From the NCBI RefSeq assembly GCF_900209925.1, contig NZ_LT907978.1, positions 1,609,219 to 1,673,218 on the forward strand: DNA of 64,000 nucleotides, written 5' to 3'. The stretch comes from Anaerobutyricum hallii. Lineage in GTDB: Bacteria; Bacillota; Clostridia; Lachnospirales; Lachnospiraceae. Positions 17,900 through 26,749 of the stretch are shown piece by piece. Numbering within the stretch: position 1 is the stretch's first letter; the number at the start of each line of letters is the position of its first letter. A program made the translations under genes and the position numbers. The notes under the pieces are model-generated. The model searched no databases, had not been told where the DNA came from, and worked only from the letters and a program-made list of their open reading frames with translations.

Positions 17900-17950
17900 C
17901 ACCTAATGTCAGTTATTCCTTTCCTCATTATTTTTCGTTCATTCCCAAGG

Positions 17951-19837
17951 TTACTCCGACAACTCCACCTGAATTACCTCCACTTCTTCTTCGGGTTTCG
18001 GTGTGTACTGCGGATTTAACTCTTTTTCTACTTTGTATCGGTTTTTCTCATTTTCATCTGCAAGAAACCGATAATTTTTGTGTTTCGTGATATCATATTT
18101 GTCTGAGAAAAATGGTCTGGCACCACGAATCTGCAGGATACATTTTCCTCCATCCATGACTGCAATCTCATCTTCTGTCATCAGCTGTTTGCCTGTTTTC
18201 TGGTAATTCAATCCAAAGGACTTCTGATTGCTCCTCGTTTCCGAAGTGTTATACAGATCAATGGTTTCCTTACCCAGAAGTTCACTCATTTCCTTTAAGG
18301 TAGTTTTCTCTTTTCCACCAAGAAATAGTGTAGTATCACAGTTACCCAGAATGGTATCTGCACTATCCTTATACATTGCCTTTAGCTGACTCTGTGACTG
18401 CAAAATAATAGAAGCAGAGATTTCCCTGCTTCGGATAGTTGCAATCAGCTTGTCAAACTGAGGAATCTGCCCGATGTTGGCAAACTCATCAGCGATGACA
18501 CGCACATGCACCGGAAGTCTTCCACCATATACATCGTCTGCCTTATCACAAAGCAAATTGAAAAGCTGTGACTGCAGCATCGCAATCACAAAGTTAAAGG
18601 TTGTATCTGTATCGGACATAATCAAGAACAAGGCTGTTTTCCTGTCCCCAATCTTATCCAGTTCCATTTCATCGTAAGACATGATCTCACGAAGTTCTGC
18701 GATATCAAATGGGGCAAGTCTGGCTCCACAGGATATCAAAATACTTTTCGCTGTCTTTCCAGCCGCCATTTTGTATTTTTTATATTGTCTGACCGCAAAA
18801 TGCTGAGGTTCTTTTGCCTCCAGCTCTTCAAACAACATATCCACCGGATTCTGGTAAGTTTCATCCTCTTCACGGGTTTCACTTTCATTCAGCAGATCCA
18901 GAAGGGTGTTGAGATTTTTTTCTTCCTCTTTCCCCTCGTACCAGATAAACGCAATCAATGCTGTGTACAGCAATTTCTCTGCTTTCACCCAAAAATCTTC
19001 GGAAGCTTTTTCCCCTTCGCCTTTGGTATTAACAATGATTGTTGTAACCAGCTTCAGGATATCTTTTTCAGACCGTATATAAGCAAATGGATTGTAATGA
19101 AGCGATTTGGAAAAATTGATGGTATTCAGAACCTTAATCACATATGGCTCATGTACCACTTTTCCAGATTTATCTTTCATGATATTTCCATTCTTATCTT
19201 TCTTAGGTGGTCCCTTTGCTAACATCTTCCCACACTCTTCAATCAAAGTGCCTTTCGGATCTGTAATGACCATGGAACAGTTCATCTGCATGACCGATGG
19301 TTTTACGAAAAAACGTGTCTTACCGGAACCACTGCCGCCGATGACCACTATATTTTTATTTCTTGCATACTTCGGCTGCTTCGGTCTGCTCTCCATGGTC
19401 AGTGCTTCTGTTGCTGTCAATGGAATGTTCATCCATGGATCTTCCGACATATAAGGCTTGATATCCTCTGCGGTTCCCCATCTGGCTGAACCATACTCGA
19501 TGCCTTTCCGTAATTTCTTTGCGTCTGCCTGTTTCTGCCAAACCAACACTTTCAGAACGACTGCAACAACAATACCTGCTAGCAGATCTTTCCAGTTATT
19601 GCTTAACACAAAACCAGCAAAAATCCGGTCTGCGTGTTCCATTGCATATAAAAATTTGTTCCCCATATCTTCTCCCGGACTGTTCCGGTAAAGAAAAAAT
19701 GCCCGGTCTGCATAGAAAGCAGCCAGAGCATAAGGGATATTTGTAAGAACCAGTTTCTTTTTATCCAGGGCGGACAGCTTACCCCCGATTTTATTCTTCC
19801 ACTTCTGCATCAGAGTTTTGCCGCTTTTCTTTTTCAT
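17951..19837 (-). CDS. VirD4-like type IV coupling protein
   Basis: This 628-aa TraG/VirD4 ATPase brings the relaxosome to the secretion channel. Two N-terminal hydrophobic stretches anchor it. Walker A (VVIGGSGSGKTRFFVKPS) is near residue 169, Walker B-like sequence VRVIADEFANIGQIPQFDK near 450, and SREISASIILQSQSQLKAMY follows as the arginine-finger/motif III region. Length and motifs are complete. It overlaps the PcfB gene by 4 bp, so the pair is translationally coupled. Confidence 0.95.
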   Translation of the reverse strand: MKKKSGKTLMQKWKNKIGGKLSALDKKKLVLTNIPYALAAFYADRAFFLYRNSPGEDMGNKFLYAMEHADRIFAGFVLSNNWKDLLAGIVVAVVLKVLVWQKQADAKKLRKGIEYGSARWGTAEDIKPYMSEDPWMNIPLTATEALTMESRPKQPKYARNKNIVVIGGSGSGKTRFFVKPSVMQMNCSMVITDPKGTLIEECGKMLAKGPPKKDKNGNIMKDKSGKVVHEPYVIKVLNTINFSKSLHYNPFAYIRSEKDILKLVTTIIVNTKGEGEKASEDFWVKAEKLLYTALIAFIWYEGKEEEKNLNTLLDLLNESETREEDETYQNPVDMLFEELEAKEPQHFAVRQYKKYKMAAGKTAKSILISCGARLAPFDIAELREIMSYDEMELDKIGDRKTALFLIMSDTDTTFNFVIAMLQSQLFNLLCDKADDVYGGRLPVHVRVIADEFANIGQIPQFDKLIATIRSREISASIILQSQSQLKAMYKDSADTILGNCDTTLFLGGKEKTTLKEMSELLGKETIDLYNTSETRSNQKSFGLNYQKTGKQLMTEDEIAVMDGGKCILQIRGARPFFSDKYDITKHKNYRFLADENEKNRYKVEKELNPQYTPKPEEEVEVIQVELSE

Positions 19838-20325
19838 CGACTCTGCTCCTGATGCCGGTTCTTTACTTTGTCCTTCGTCTTCTTTGGCATCATTGCCCGG
19901 TAAGCTGCAAGACGCTTATGAATGGAAGGCTTATTCGCTTTTTGAATCTGTTTCTGGGAAAACTCACGGAAAGCAGCATTGAGGGCATCCTGATCACGTC
20001 CCTTGAAAAATACCAGATAAACCGGAGGATCTTTGCTCTTGTCTTTTTTCAGAGCATAATTGATCCCGTATTTTCTGGCATACCGTTCAAAGGACTTGAT
20101 ATTTTTGTCCGTGATCTCGATATTGACCATCCCGGCATTCTGTTTTGCCAGCTCTTTTACCGTGACCTTTCCCTGTTTCGGCTGATTTTTCTGTGCTTTC
20201 TTCTCTACTGATTTCTGCTTCTGATGTCGCAGATACGCAACAAGAACCTTTTTCAACAGGTCTGCTGTAATCTTAGTTGCCCGAATACAGAACGTGACCG
20301 TTTTCTGAGTTACCTCTTCCTGCAT
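19834..20325 (-). CDS. PcfB family protein (DUF3801)
   Basis: This 163-aa protein of the PcfB/DUF3801 family is an accessory factor usually encoded just before the coupling protein. In the pCF10 system PcfB is known to work with the relaxase and coupling protein. The conserved block is VTVKELAKQNAGMVNIEITD followed by FERYARKYGINYALKKD and PPVYLVFFKGRDQDALNAAF. The C-terminus is basic. A strong AAAGGAGGGAAAA site precedes the start. Confidence 0.9.
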   Translation of the reverse strand: MQEEVTQKTVTFCIRATKITADLLKKVLVAYLRHQKQKSVEKKAQKNQPKQGKVTVKELAKQNAGMVNIEITDKNIKSFERYARKYGINYALKKDKSKDPPVYLVFFKGRDQDALNAAFREFSQKQIQKANKPSIHKRLAAYRAMMPKKTKDKVKNRHQEQSR

Positions 20326-20407
20326 GACTTTTCCCTCCTTTCAGCGATTCAACTGCTGTCCAGATCTGTAATCATGGCAATCACCCCCTTTAATGAAAAA
20401 AGACAGA

Positions 20408-21205
20408 TTAACCGGTAATCAGGTTCTGCACCTGTACGAGTTTTTCTGTCCCTTCTTCTTTTCTCTTATCGTCTCCACCACAATAGATGGGAACACACAT
20501 TTCAAGTATTCTACTGTAAATACGCTGATGGGCAGTATCCAAATCTGTGGATTTCATTTCATTCAGTCCCAGATTCGTTGTTACGATCAGCGGAAGCATT
20601 TTACAATAACGGCTGTCTATCACATTATAGACCTGCTCCAAAGCAAACTCGGAATTTCGTTCTATGCCTAAATCATCAATAATCAGCAGCGGATAATCCA
20701 CAAGATTTTGTATGATCTGATTCTTGTCTGCCTGATAGCTGGTCATTTCATTTAAGATCCTGGAAAAATTTGTCATCATGACACGTTCTCCCTGTTCCAA
20801 AAGTGCATTTGCAATACAGCCTGCAAAGAAACTTTTCCCAGTTCCAACTGGTCCCATCAGAAGCAATCCTACATTTTTTCTCTTCATATCTGTCCAGTTT
20901 TCTACATACTGCCTGGCAATTAGTATCTTCTGGTTGCTTCCATTGTCATTTTCAAATTTCCATTCCCAGAATCTTCTTTCCCGAAGTCCGACGGATTTTC
21001 TCTGATAAAGCTGCCTCTGTGTTTCTTCCCGCTGCATCTTCTCATCAAGTTCCTGCCTGGCTTTTACCTCGCATTCACACAAACAGGACACTACATGCTC
21101 AAATCCCATCAGACTAACTTTCATCTGTTTTCTTTTTCCACAGATACCACAATGAAGACATCCCTCTTCATCCAGATAATCTGCTGTTACTTTATTTTCC
21201 ATCAC
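20408..21205 (-). CDS. DnaC/IstB-like helicase loader ATPase
   Basis: This 265-aa AAA+ ATPase probably loads the replicative helicase onto element DNA. A four-Cys zinc-ribbon-like N-terminus (CLHCGICGKRKQM...CLCEC) is followed by Walker A (LLLMGPVGTGKSFFAGCIAN), Walker B (LLIIDDLGIERNSEFALEQV) and sensor 1 (LIVTTNLGLNEM). It follows a RepA-type gene with a 4-bp overlap, forming a replication module. Confidence 0.9.
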   Translation of the reverse strand: MMENKVTADYLDEEGCLHCGICGKRKQMKVSLMGFEHVVSCLCECEVKARQELDEKMQREETQRQLYQRKSVGLRERRFWEWKFENDNGSNQKILIARQYVENWTDMKRKNVGLLLMGPVGTGKSFFAGCIANALLEQGERVMMTNFSRILNEMTSYQADKNQIIQNLVDYPLLIIDDLGIERNSEFALEQVYNVIDSRYCKMLPLIVTTNLGLNEMKSTDLDTAHQRIYSRILEMCVPIYCGGDDKRKEEGTEKLVQVQNLITG

Positions 21206-22020
21206 AGGCTTTCTCCTTCCTGAAACTCATATTTATCCATTCCTGCCCTGGCGCCATCCCGTTCTGCCCAAAGACAGATTGTTGCAAAATGATTCTGATA
21301 CTCTTTTCCACTGGATTTCATATAAACAGAAAGATGATCAATCCGTTTCTGATAATCCCATGGAAATATTGTCATCAACTCCTGCAGTTCAGCTTCCGAC
21401 AGAACAACATTTTTAAATCTACCATACTGACTGAATTTTTCTTCCAGAGCGGGAGTATTGCCCTTACTCTTATCAGTATGATTCTTTTCAGTCTTATTTA
21501 TCTTAGTATTACTTCCATCCAGATTCTTGCAGTCCGGACTTCTATTTTTTTGTGTTCCGGACTTCCAGTTTCTTGCAATCCGGATTTCCAATTCCTTGCA
21601 GTCCGGATTTCCAGTTTCTGGCGTTCCAGAAGCAAAGTATCTTACGGGCTTTCCTCTAATCCGTTTCACAAAATTTTTCACGTATATGACAGAGGGACGA
21701 TTATTCCCCTGCCGATACCGTTCAATCAATCCAATCCCATGCACACTGTCAAGCTCATAAAGAAGCTTTGTTACTGTTGTATGCGACATTCGCAACAGCT
21801 CCTGCAATTCTGCAATCGTGTAAATGATATAGACATAACCATCACCGTCAATCCAGCCATTTTTCTTGGATAGGCTGATTCGATCAAGCAGAATTCCGTA
21901 AAGGAGTTTTGCGTCTGTGGACAGGCTTGCAAACTCTTTTTCTGTGAACAGAGCTTTTGGTATCCGAAAAAAAGAAAACTGGTCAGATTCTTCTGCTCTG
22001 AAATATTCAAAATCTGCCAT
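21202..22020 (-). CDS. Replication initiator protein A (RepA_N-type)
   Basis: This 272-aa protein has the N-terminal domain of RepA_N initiators: FFRIPKALFTEKEFASLSTD, LLYGILLDRISLSKKNGWID and a winged-helix stretch (YTIAELQELLRMSHTTVTKL). A middle region repeats a segment resembling PDCKELEIRIARNWKSG about three times, a low-complexity repeat. The C-terminal part resembles DnaD-like extensions. It probably initiates autonomous replication of the excised ICE. It lies directly upstream of the helicase loader. Confidence 0.85.
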   Translation of the reverse strand: MADFEYFRAEESDQFSFFRIPKALFTEKEFASLSTDAKLLYGILLDRISLSKKNGWIDGDGYVYIIYTIAELQELLRMSHTTVTKLLYELDSVHGIGLIERYRQGNNRPSVIYVKNFVKRIRGKPVRYFASGTPETGNPDCKELEIRIARNWKSGTQKNRSPDCKNLDGSNTKINKTEKNHTDKSKGNTPALEEKFSQYGRFKNVVLSEAELQELMTIFPWDYQKRIDHLSVYMKSSGKEYQNHFATICLWAERDGARAGMDKYEFQEGESL

Positions 22021-22029
22021 AATATTTTC

Positions 22030-22908
22030 CTACTCTTCTACATCGAAATCACAATTTGCCGCACTGCCTGTACCATGACACATCTCATTAAACACAAAGT
22101 TGAAACACATCATTAACTCACTCAGATAATAATTCCTTGCTTCTTTATTGCAGGCATACATATCCTCGATATAAACCTCCTCGTTTCCATTCATTCGTGC
22201 GATTGTTTCCAGAACTTTCATAAACTTCTTATTAGAGCAGCACTCATACTGCTCATTTACATATTTCTGAATTTCCAGCACACGTTCAGGCTTTCCTTCA
22301 TAAACAGATAACACGCCAAATGCCAGATCCATGCCAAACTCATAGCCATCGGCTTCTACGGCATCAATATCAAGATTACCTTTTTCATCGTAATAGCCAC
22401 GCTCTTCCATAGGAGTCAGTGGTGTCTCATATTCATTCAGATATCCCATATCTGCAATTGTTCCCAGAATATCTCTGGATGCTGCCACCATCTTGTCCAT
22501 GATAATTTCTCTTTCTTCCATCTGCATATTTGCCATAATTCTGTCTAATGTCATCATTGATTCTTCCTCCATCTCATTTTCATAAATATCATTGATATAA
22601 AAGTGGTTCGCCTTTCCATCGTTTTGAACAATACGCACCAGCTTTCCAATCTTAACAAGTTCCTGTACTGCCTGATCTACGCCATATCGAGTCGTATTCA
22701 GATCTTTCTTCATTTCGCTTTTTGGATAGATAACAAACAGATCTCCATTATGATCTACCCAGCCATTCTGCACCGCAAATTTCAAACGATCCAGAAATAA
22801 GCTGTATAAAATTTTTGCTGTATTTGATAGATTTTTGAATTCTTCCACCTGGAACAGCATCTTTGGCACCTGCAAACAATCTACCGGCATATACTCCATC
22901 TTACTCAT
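22030..22908 (-). CDS. Second RepA_N-like initiator/regulator
   Basis: This 292-aa protein shares the RepA_N fold of its downstream neighbour: VPKMLFQVEEFKNLSNTAKI, LYSLFLDRLKFAVQNGWVDH and a winged-helix region. Its C-terminal half is different, acidic and without recognisable motifs. Tandem RepA-like genes are common in this ICE group. Whether this copy initiates replication or regulates the other is unknown. It overlaps the preceding small gene by 8 bp. Confidence 0.8.
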   Translation of the reverse strand: MSKMEYMPVDCLQVPKMLFQVEEFKNLSNTAKILYSLFLDRLKFAVQNGWVDHNGDLFVIYPKSEMKKDLNTTRYGVDQAVQELVKIGKLVRIVQNDGKANHFYINDIYENEMEEESMMTLDRIMANMQMEEREIIMDKMVAASRDILGTIADMGYLNEYETPLTPMEERGYYDEKGNLDIDAVEADGYEFGMDLAFGVLSVYEGKPERVLEIQKYVNEQYECCSNKKFMKVLETIARMNGNEEVYIEDMYACNKEARNYYLSELMMCFNFVFNEMCHGTGSAANCDFDVEE

Positions 22909-23293
22909 TGATTATTTCCTCCTTCTGTTTGTACAGCACTTCGGCTGAATTAATATTGATTTCCAGCATCCCTACAAATACCTGATAGTACAGCAGGCAT
23001 ATCTGTTCATCCTCTCTTGCCAGATACAATCCTTCCAGTTCATCGGACGGATGTTTCATTCCATATACCGCCTGACAGATATCATGGATTTTCTCACATT
23101 CCACACTTCTAAGATGCATCTCCAAAGTGTGATTAAATCTCTGCCAGTCCTCTAGTTTCTAGTTTACTGACATCATGCACTGGAACAGTTCCGCTGCTTC
23201 ACATGCTGCTGACAGCACTACATTTTTGTTATTGATACTTCCATCGGCATTTTTCATATGCCCTACCATATACGCCTGATCTACTGAAACCAT
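22901..23293 (-). pseudogene. Small accessory gene split by an in-frame amber codon
   Basis: The frame from ATG 23293 (ribosome site GAGGAGGATAAAAG) to the stop at 22901 is 131 codons with one internal TAG at 23159-23161. The first part is 44 aa (MVSVDQAYMVGHMKNADGS...CMMSVN). It continues after the TAG as KLEDWQRFNHTLEMHLRSVE and on to EEIINE with no shift. A CAG-to-TAG change is the simplest explanation. Unless the codon is suppressed, only the 44-residue N-terminal part and possibly a restarted C-terminal part are made. Function is not recognised. Confidence 0.75.
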
Positions 23294-23306
23294 CTTTTAT
23301 CCTCCT

Positions 23307-23705
23307 CTATCTAAACGGCATTTCTTCTTCCATGCCCTCTGGGATCTCTAAGAACCCTTCCGCATCTTCTGGAAACGGTGGTCTGTCAACCATTTTTGCA
23401 CCTGCGAATTCAATCCGGTTAGCATACACTTCGGTGGTATAGATCTTTTTCCCGGTATCCTTATCTTCATAATTACCTGTGACAATCTCGCCTTCCACCA
23501 TGACCTTCGTTCCCTGCATCAGATAATCTCTGGCAAATTCTGCTTTCTTTGCAAAAGCCTTTACCGGAATGAAACTGACTTCATCGGAATAATTTCTTCT
23601 GACTGCAAGAACAAACTTGGCAATCTTATGAAGTCCTTTTTCATTCTCCACTTCGTTGTATCCGGGATTTCTTACCAATCGCCCGGAAATAACTGTTGTA
23701 TTCAT
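23307..23705 (-). CDS. ssb: Single-stranded DNA-binding protein
   Basis: This 132-aa OB-fold protein coats single-stranded DNA during element replication and transfer. Features seen are MNTTVISGRLVRNPGYNEVE at the start, FVLAVRRNYSDEVSFIPVKAF, and YLMQGTKVMVEGEIVTGNYE. The C-terminus ends in acidic residues plus MPFR, similar to but not identical with the usual DDDIPF tip. It is shorter than chromosomal SSB, as is common for ICE copies. Confidence 0.92.
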   Translation of the reverse strand: MNTTVISGRLVRNPGYNEVENEKGLHKIAKFVLAVRRNYSDEVSFIPVKAFAKKAEFARDYLMQGTKVMVEGEIVTGNYEDKDTGKKIYTTEVYANRIEFAGAKMVDRPPFPEDAEGFLEIPEGMEEEMPFR

Positions 23706-23718
23706 TGGCTTAACCCTC

Positions 23719-24117
23719 CTATGCTTTCATTGATTTGTAACAGATACCGATACATGGTCCACATTTTCCATAGGCACATCCGTAACATTCATCTTTTTCC
23801 AACTCTTCCTGCTTCATTTCATCGGCAAACATTCCTAACAGCGTTGTGTAAATCTTTTTCATTGCCAGGAACTTCTCTTCTGCTTTTTCCATCTTCTCTT
23901 TGTAAAATGGAATCAGTCCACGAAGAACTGGATGGAAACGTTCATTTTCATCATCCCAGGCACAGGTTTTCATCATACAGCGTGGCTGTTTCTCATAATT
24001 GCCCAGATAATACGGACAGAACGTACAGCCTCTTTCTTTAACAATTTCCACTGGAATCACTGGCATCTGACTTTTGATTTCTTTTGTTACATGCTTACTT
24101 TCAATTCGCTCTCTCAT
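23719..24117 (-). CDS. Cysteine-rich ICE protein, unknown function
   Basis: This 132-aa protein starts MRERIESKHV with GGAGG 9 nt upstream; longer in-frame starts lack a ribosome site. Two Cys groups stand out: GCTFCPYYLGNYEKQPRCMM...C near residues 33-57, and ECYGCAYGKCGPCIGICYK at the C-terminus. These suggest zinc or iron-sulfur binding, though no known family was recognised. It lies between the membrane gene cluster and ssb, behind a strong terminator. Confidence 0.7.
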   Translation of the reverse strand: MRERIESKHVTKEIKSQMPVIPVEIVKERGCTFCPYYLGNYEKQPRCMMKTCAWDDENERFHPVLRGLIPFYKEKMEKAEEKFLAMKKIYTTLLGMFADEMKQEELEKDECYGCAYGKCGPCIGICYKSMKA

Positions 24118-24183
24118 CTTAAAAATCCTCCGAGTATATATATTTGCAAAAGGGATTTCCCCTGAATTGCTTGATTTTTGGTA

Positions 24184-24230
24184 CAAAAAAAGAGGCAAGC
24201 TTACGATTTTATTTTCGCAAACCTGCCTCT
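24184..24230 (-). terminator. Strong rho-independent terminator after the DUF6050 gene
   Basis: On the minus strand AGAGGCAGGTTTGCG and CGTAAGCTTGCCTCT form a 15-bp stem with three G-U pairs, followed by TTTTTTT. It ends the parA-parB-DUF6050 transcript, so the Cys-rich protein/ssb genes need their own promoter or read-through. Confidence 0.88.
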
Positions 24231-24244
24231 TATCAAATATTCAA

Positions 24245-24556
24245 TTATTTTCCGATGATATATCGTAAGAAAACGTATACCGCACGGATTACATACACTG
24301 GAATCATGATACATCCAATCAAAGCTCCAATGATGACACTTAATGCAGCCATACCAAGCGTTGCTGTGGTATCCATTCCTCTAGGGATTAGAATCAGCCG
24401 CATTTTATGTATTCCAAATGGCAATCCGGCAATAAATATCCACCAGAACCAATCCGTCTGACCACTGACTTTCATAATTGTTTTTGTCATCCAAAACCAG
24501 AATACCATAAATGCCAGCGGCAGAATTGATTTTTTAATTACGTCTTCAATCGTCAC
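24245..24556 (-). CDS. DUF6050 family membrane protein
   Basis: This 103-aa hydrophobic protein has three membrane segments, starting near SILPLAFMVFWFWM. The segment WIFIAGLPFGIHKMRLILIP resembles the DUF6050 family of ICE membrane proteins. The start was chosen as GTG at 24556, 8 nt after GGAG. The longer open frame upstream (to 24700) is a shadow of the 55-aa gene at 24546-24713. Function is unknown. Confidence 0.7.
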   Translation of the reverse strand: MTIEDVIKKSILPLAFMVFWFWMTKTIMKVSGQTDWFWWIFIAGLPFGIHKMRLILIPRGMDTTATLGMAALSVIIGALIGCIMIPVYVIRAVYVFLRYIIGK

Positions 24557-24713
24557 CTTTTTTCTCCTTCTGTCTGATTCCTTCCGCCACCTCCCGATTA
24601 AGGTTTGCCAATATTTCTCTAACCACAGGAGAATCCAATCGAAAGGTTTCCAAATCTTTCTCCGTAAGCTCCCTTCCGTTCGCATCATATCTTCGTACAA
24701 TTTTTAAAGCCAT
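24546..24713 (-). CDS. Small charged protein, unknown (55 aa)
   Basis: The gene starts MALKIVRRYDANGRELTEKD and ends in EGIRQKEKKGDD. It is predicted to be mostly helical and hydrophilic. It lies 4 nt after the preceding 44-aa gene, has GGAAGAAAG upstream, and overlaps the DUF6050 start by 11 bp. Tight packing on both sides supports that it is real. No family was recognised. Confidence 0.65.
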   Translation of the reverse strand: MALKIVRRYDANGRELTEKDLETFRLDSPVVREILANLNREVAEGIRQKEKKGDD

Positions 24714-24717
24714 ACTT

Positions 24718-24852
24718 TCACTTTCTTCCTGCTGATAATCCTAATGTTTTCAACAAATGTTCAAACTTCTCTCTTTTCATCCGTTTAACACGTATCTTTT
24801 CTATCTTTTTCAGATAGGCTTGTATTCTACTTACCGTATCTTCATTGCTCAT
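24718..24852 (-). CDS. Small basic protein, unknown (44 aa)
   Basis: The gene starts MSNEDTVSRIQAYLKKIEKI and is rich in Lys and Arg. Its ATG overlaps the parB stop in an ATGA arrangement, the usual sign of translational coupling. It is one amphipathic helix plus a basic tail. It could be an auxiliary partition or DNA-binding factor, but nothing in the sequence proves that. Confidence 0.65.
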   Translation of the reverse strand: MSNEDTVSRIQAYLKKIEKIRVKRMKREKFEHLLKTLGLSAGRK

Positions 24853-25754
24853 TCTTTACCCTCTCTTTCTGCCCACGATGCCAGAAGCTTAAATATAATT
24901 TCTTCCATCTGAGTCTTTGTATATGTCTCTGGAAAATATTGTTTCAATTTCTTCGCCGGAATCTGCACCTGAACTTTTTCAGTACTTTCATTCATGCAAA
25001 TCTGATCAATCTCTGAATACGTCAACATCCGCTCTTTTGAAATCTGTTTCAATTCCTTTGCCTGCTTCATGGACGGTACCATATTGTGATTACTCATATA
25101 CTGAAGTAACACCTGTTGTTCTTCATTTCTCAAATATGAAATTTCAACAGCAGTGTTAAAGGGAAGCTTTTTCTCGTCTGCCAATTCTAATAGCTTTGCT
25201 ATTAACTCTGTCAGATGAATATATCGAAGAATCTGTCTGGAACTATCTCCTGTATTCTGACTGACTTCTTCTGCCGCCAACTTCTTGCCAACTTGGCAAG
25301 AAGTTAAATCAGAGCGTTTTCCCTGACGCTTTAACGCCTCATATTTCATTTTATAAGCAAATGCTTTTTCGCTGATCAGCAGCTCTTCTCGTTGAATGTT
25401 GGAATCTACCATAATTACCGTCGCTTCATCATCCGTAAGATCTTTGATGATAACCGGCATTTTCTCTAGTCCCGCAAGTTCACATGCTCGTTTTCGCCGA
25501 TGACCAGCTACCAGCTCATAACCACCGGACTCTCTCAAACGCACAATACCAGGAACCAACACGCCATATTGTGTAATACTTTCTGCTAATTCTTCCATTT
25601 TCTTATCATCTCTTACTTGAAACGGGTGATTCGTAAATGGATGAAGACTTCCTATTGCTATCTCACTAATTCCATTGGTTGTCTCTTCGTTTGTTCCAAA
25701 CAATGCATCAAGCGGCTGTAAGGAAACGGGAGTTGCTCTTTTTTTAGATGGCAT
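24849..25754 (-). CDS. parB: ParB/Spo0J family partition protein
   Basis: This 301-aa centromere-binding protein works with ParA to keep the excised element in daughter cells. The ParB N-domain shows YGVLVPGIVRLRESGGYELV followed by AGHRRKRACELAGLEKMPVI and DSNIQREELLISEKAFAYKM. The helix-turn-helix region follows (AEEVSQNTGDSSRQILRYIH). The C-terminal part is ICE-specific. It overlaps parA by 11 bp. Confidence 0.93.
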   Translation of the reverse strand: MPSKKRATPVSLQPLDALFGTNEETTNGISEIAIGSLHPFTNHPFQVRDDKKMEELAESITQYGVLVPGIVRLRESGGYELVAGHRRKRACELAGLEKMPVIIKDLTDDEATVIMVDSNIQREELLISEKAFAYKMKYEALKRQGKRSDLTSCQVGKKLAAEEVSQNTGDSSRQILRYIHLTELIAKLLELADEKKLPFNTAVEISYLRNEEQQVLLQYMSNHNMVPSMKQAKELKQISKERMLTYSEIDQICMNESTEKVQVQIPAKKLKQYFPETYTKTQMEEIIFKLLASWAEREGKE

Positions 25755-26529
25755 CTTTCAGCACCTCCTCCGTCACTCTCCGATAAGCTTCTGTAGCTTT
25801 GCCTTTCGGATCATAAGAGAAAATACTCTGTCCTTCTCTGACTGCTTCCTTCATTCTTACAGAAAATGGAATATAATTATCGAAAATATGAATTTGACTT
25901 CCATATACATTTCTGAGAAGTTCCATATTATTCCTGGCATCATTCGTATGAGCATCGACCATCGTAAACAGAATTCCACCGACTTGCAGCTTCGGATTGA
26001 TTTGCTTACGGACCTTACCGATTGTTTTTAATAACTGCTGCAATCCTTTGATTGGCAGGTAAGACGCTTCAACCGGAATTAGTACTTCATCTGATGCAGC
26101 CAGTGCATTGATTGTGATCATTCCCAATGATGGCATACAATCAATGATAATTGCATCATATTGATCCTTGATACCATATAAAATCTGTTTCAATACATAT
26201 TCCCTGCTCATTGCATTTACCAACTGTACTTCCGTACCTGCCAGTCCAATGTTAGAACAGATAATGTCTATTCCTTCTGCCTGATGCCTGATATAACAGT
26301 CTGAAGGAATATCTTCATCTTTCATTACTGTATCCATAAGAGCTGTAAGTGTTTCATTACTTTCATCACAATCACGATATCCAAATCCTGCAGATACATC
26401 AGACTGTGGATCGGCATCAACGATTAACACTTTCATATTCTTTTGTGCTAATCCTACTGCTAAATTAGCTGTACATGCGGACTTTCCAGTTCCCCCTTTT
26501 TGGTTTACAATAGAAATAATTCTAGCCAT
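25744..26529 (-). CDS. parA: ParA/Soj family partition ATPase
   Basis: This 261-aa Walker-type ATPase has the deviant Walker A KGGTGKSACTANLAVGLA near residue 10, DADPQSD, and Walker B-like IIDCMPSLGM. It is complete and typical in length. It is the first gene of the ICE block in transcription order, preceded by a leader with a 13-bp-stem hairpin. Confidence 0.95.
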   Translation of the reverse strand: MARIISIVNQKGGTGKSACTANLAVGLAQKNMKVLIVDADPQSDVSAGFGYRDCDESNETLTALMDTVMKDEDIPSDCYIRHQAEGIDIICSNIGLAGTEVQLVNAMSREYVLKQILYGIKDQYDAIIIDCMPSLGMITINALAASDEVLIPVEASYLPIKGLQQLLKTIGKVRKQINPKLQVGGILFTMVDAHTNDARNNMELLRNVYGSQIHIFDNYIPFSVRMKEAVREGQSIFSYDPKGKATEAYRRVTEEVLKDAI

Positions 26530-26557
26530 TTTTCATCACCTTTCATCGTCGTCAATC

Positions 26558-26616
26558 AAAAAGAGGACTGAATTAGACAACCGGAATCTATATTCCGTGC
26601 GAGCTAATTCAGTCCT
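26558..26616 (-). terminator. Attenuator-like hairpin in the parA leader
   Basis: AGGACTGAATTAG and its exact reverse complement (26564-26576 and 26604-26616) enclose an inner CGGAAT/ATTCCG stem. On the minus strand a TCTTTTT tract follows. It lies only about 30 nt before the parA start, so it may be an attenuator or a ParB/ParA-responsive leader rather than an ordinary gene-end terminator. Confidence 0.6.
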
Positions 26617-26712
26617 ATAATTACAATAATTCTGTTGTTTTTACTCTTGTCTTACACAAATCCATTTCCAGTCTGGATCTGTAATAATTCATATTCTGGA
26701 ATGACAGCGCTG

Positions 26713-26749
26713 TCTTATTTTTCCCTTTTTCAGGGAGTTAAAAATAAGG
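26713..26749. terminator. Bidirectional terminator-like hairpin between the int remnant and parA
   Basis: CTTATTTTTCCCT and AGGGAGTTAAAAATAAG pair around a short T-rich loop. Both sides are A/T rich, so it could act in either direction. Directly next to it (26703-26714) is the perfect 12-bp palindrome GACAGCGCTGTC. Confidence 0.5.

Noticed and set aside
24557-24700. N-terminal extension of the DUF6050 gene
   Set aside because: It has no ribosome site and is the wrong frame of the well-placed 55-aa gene.
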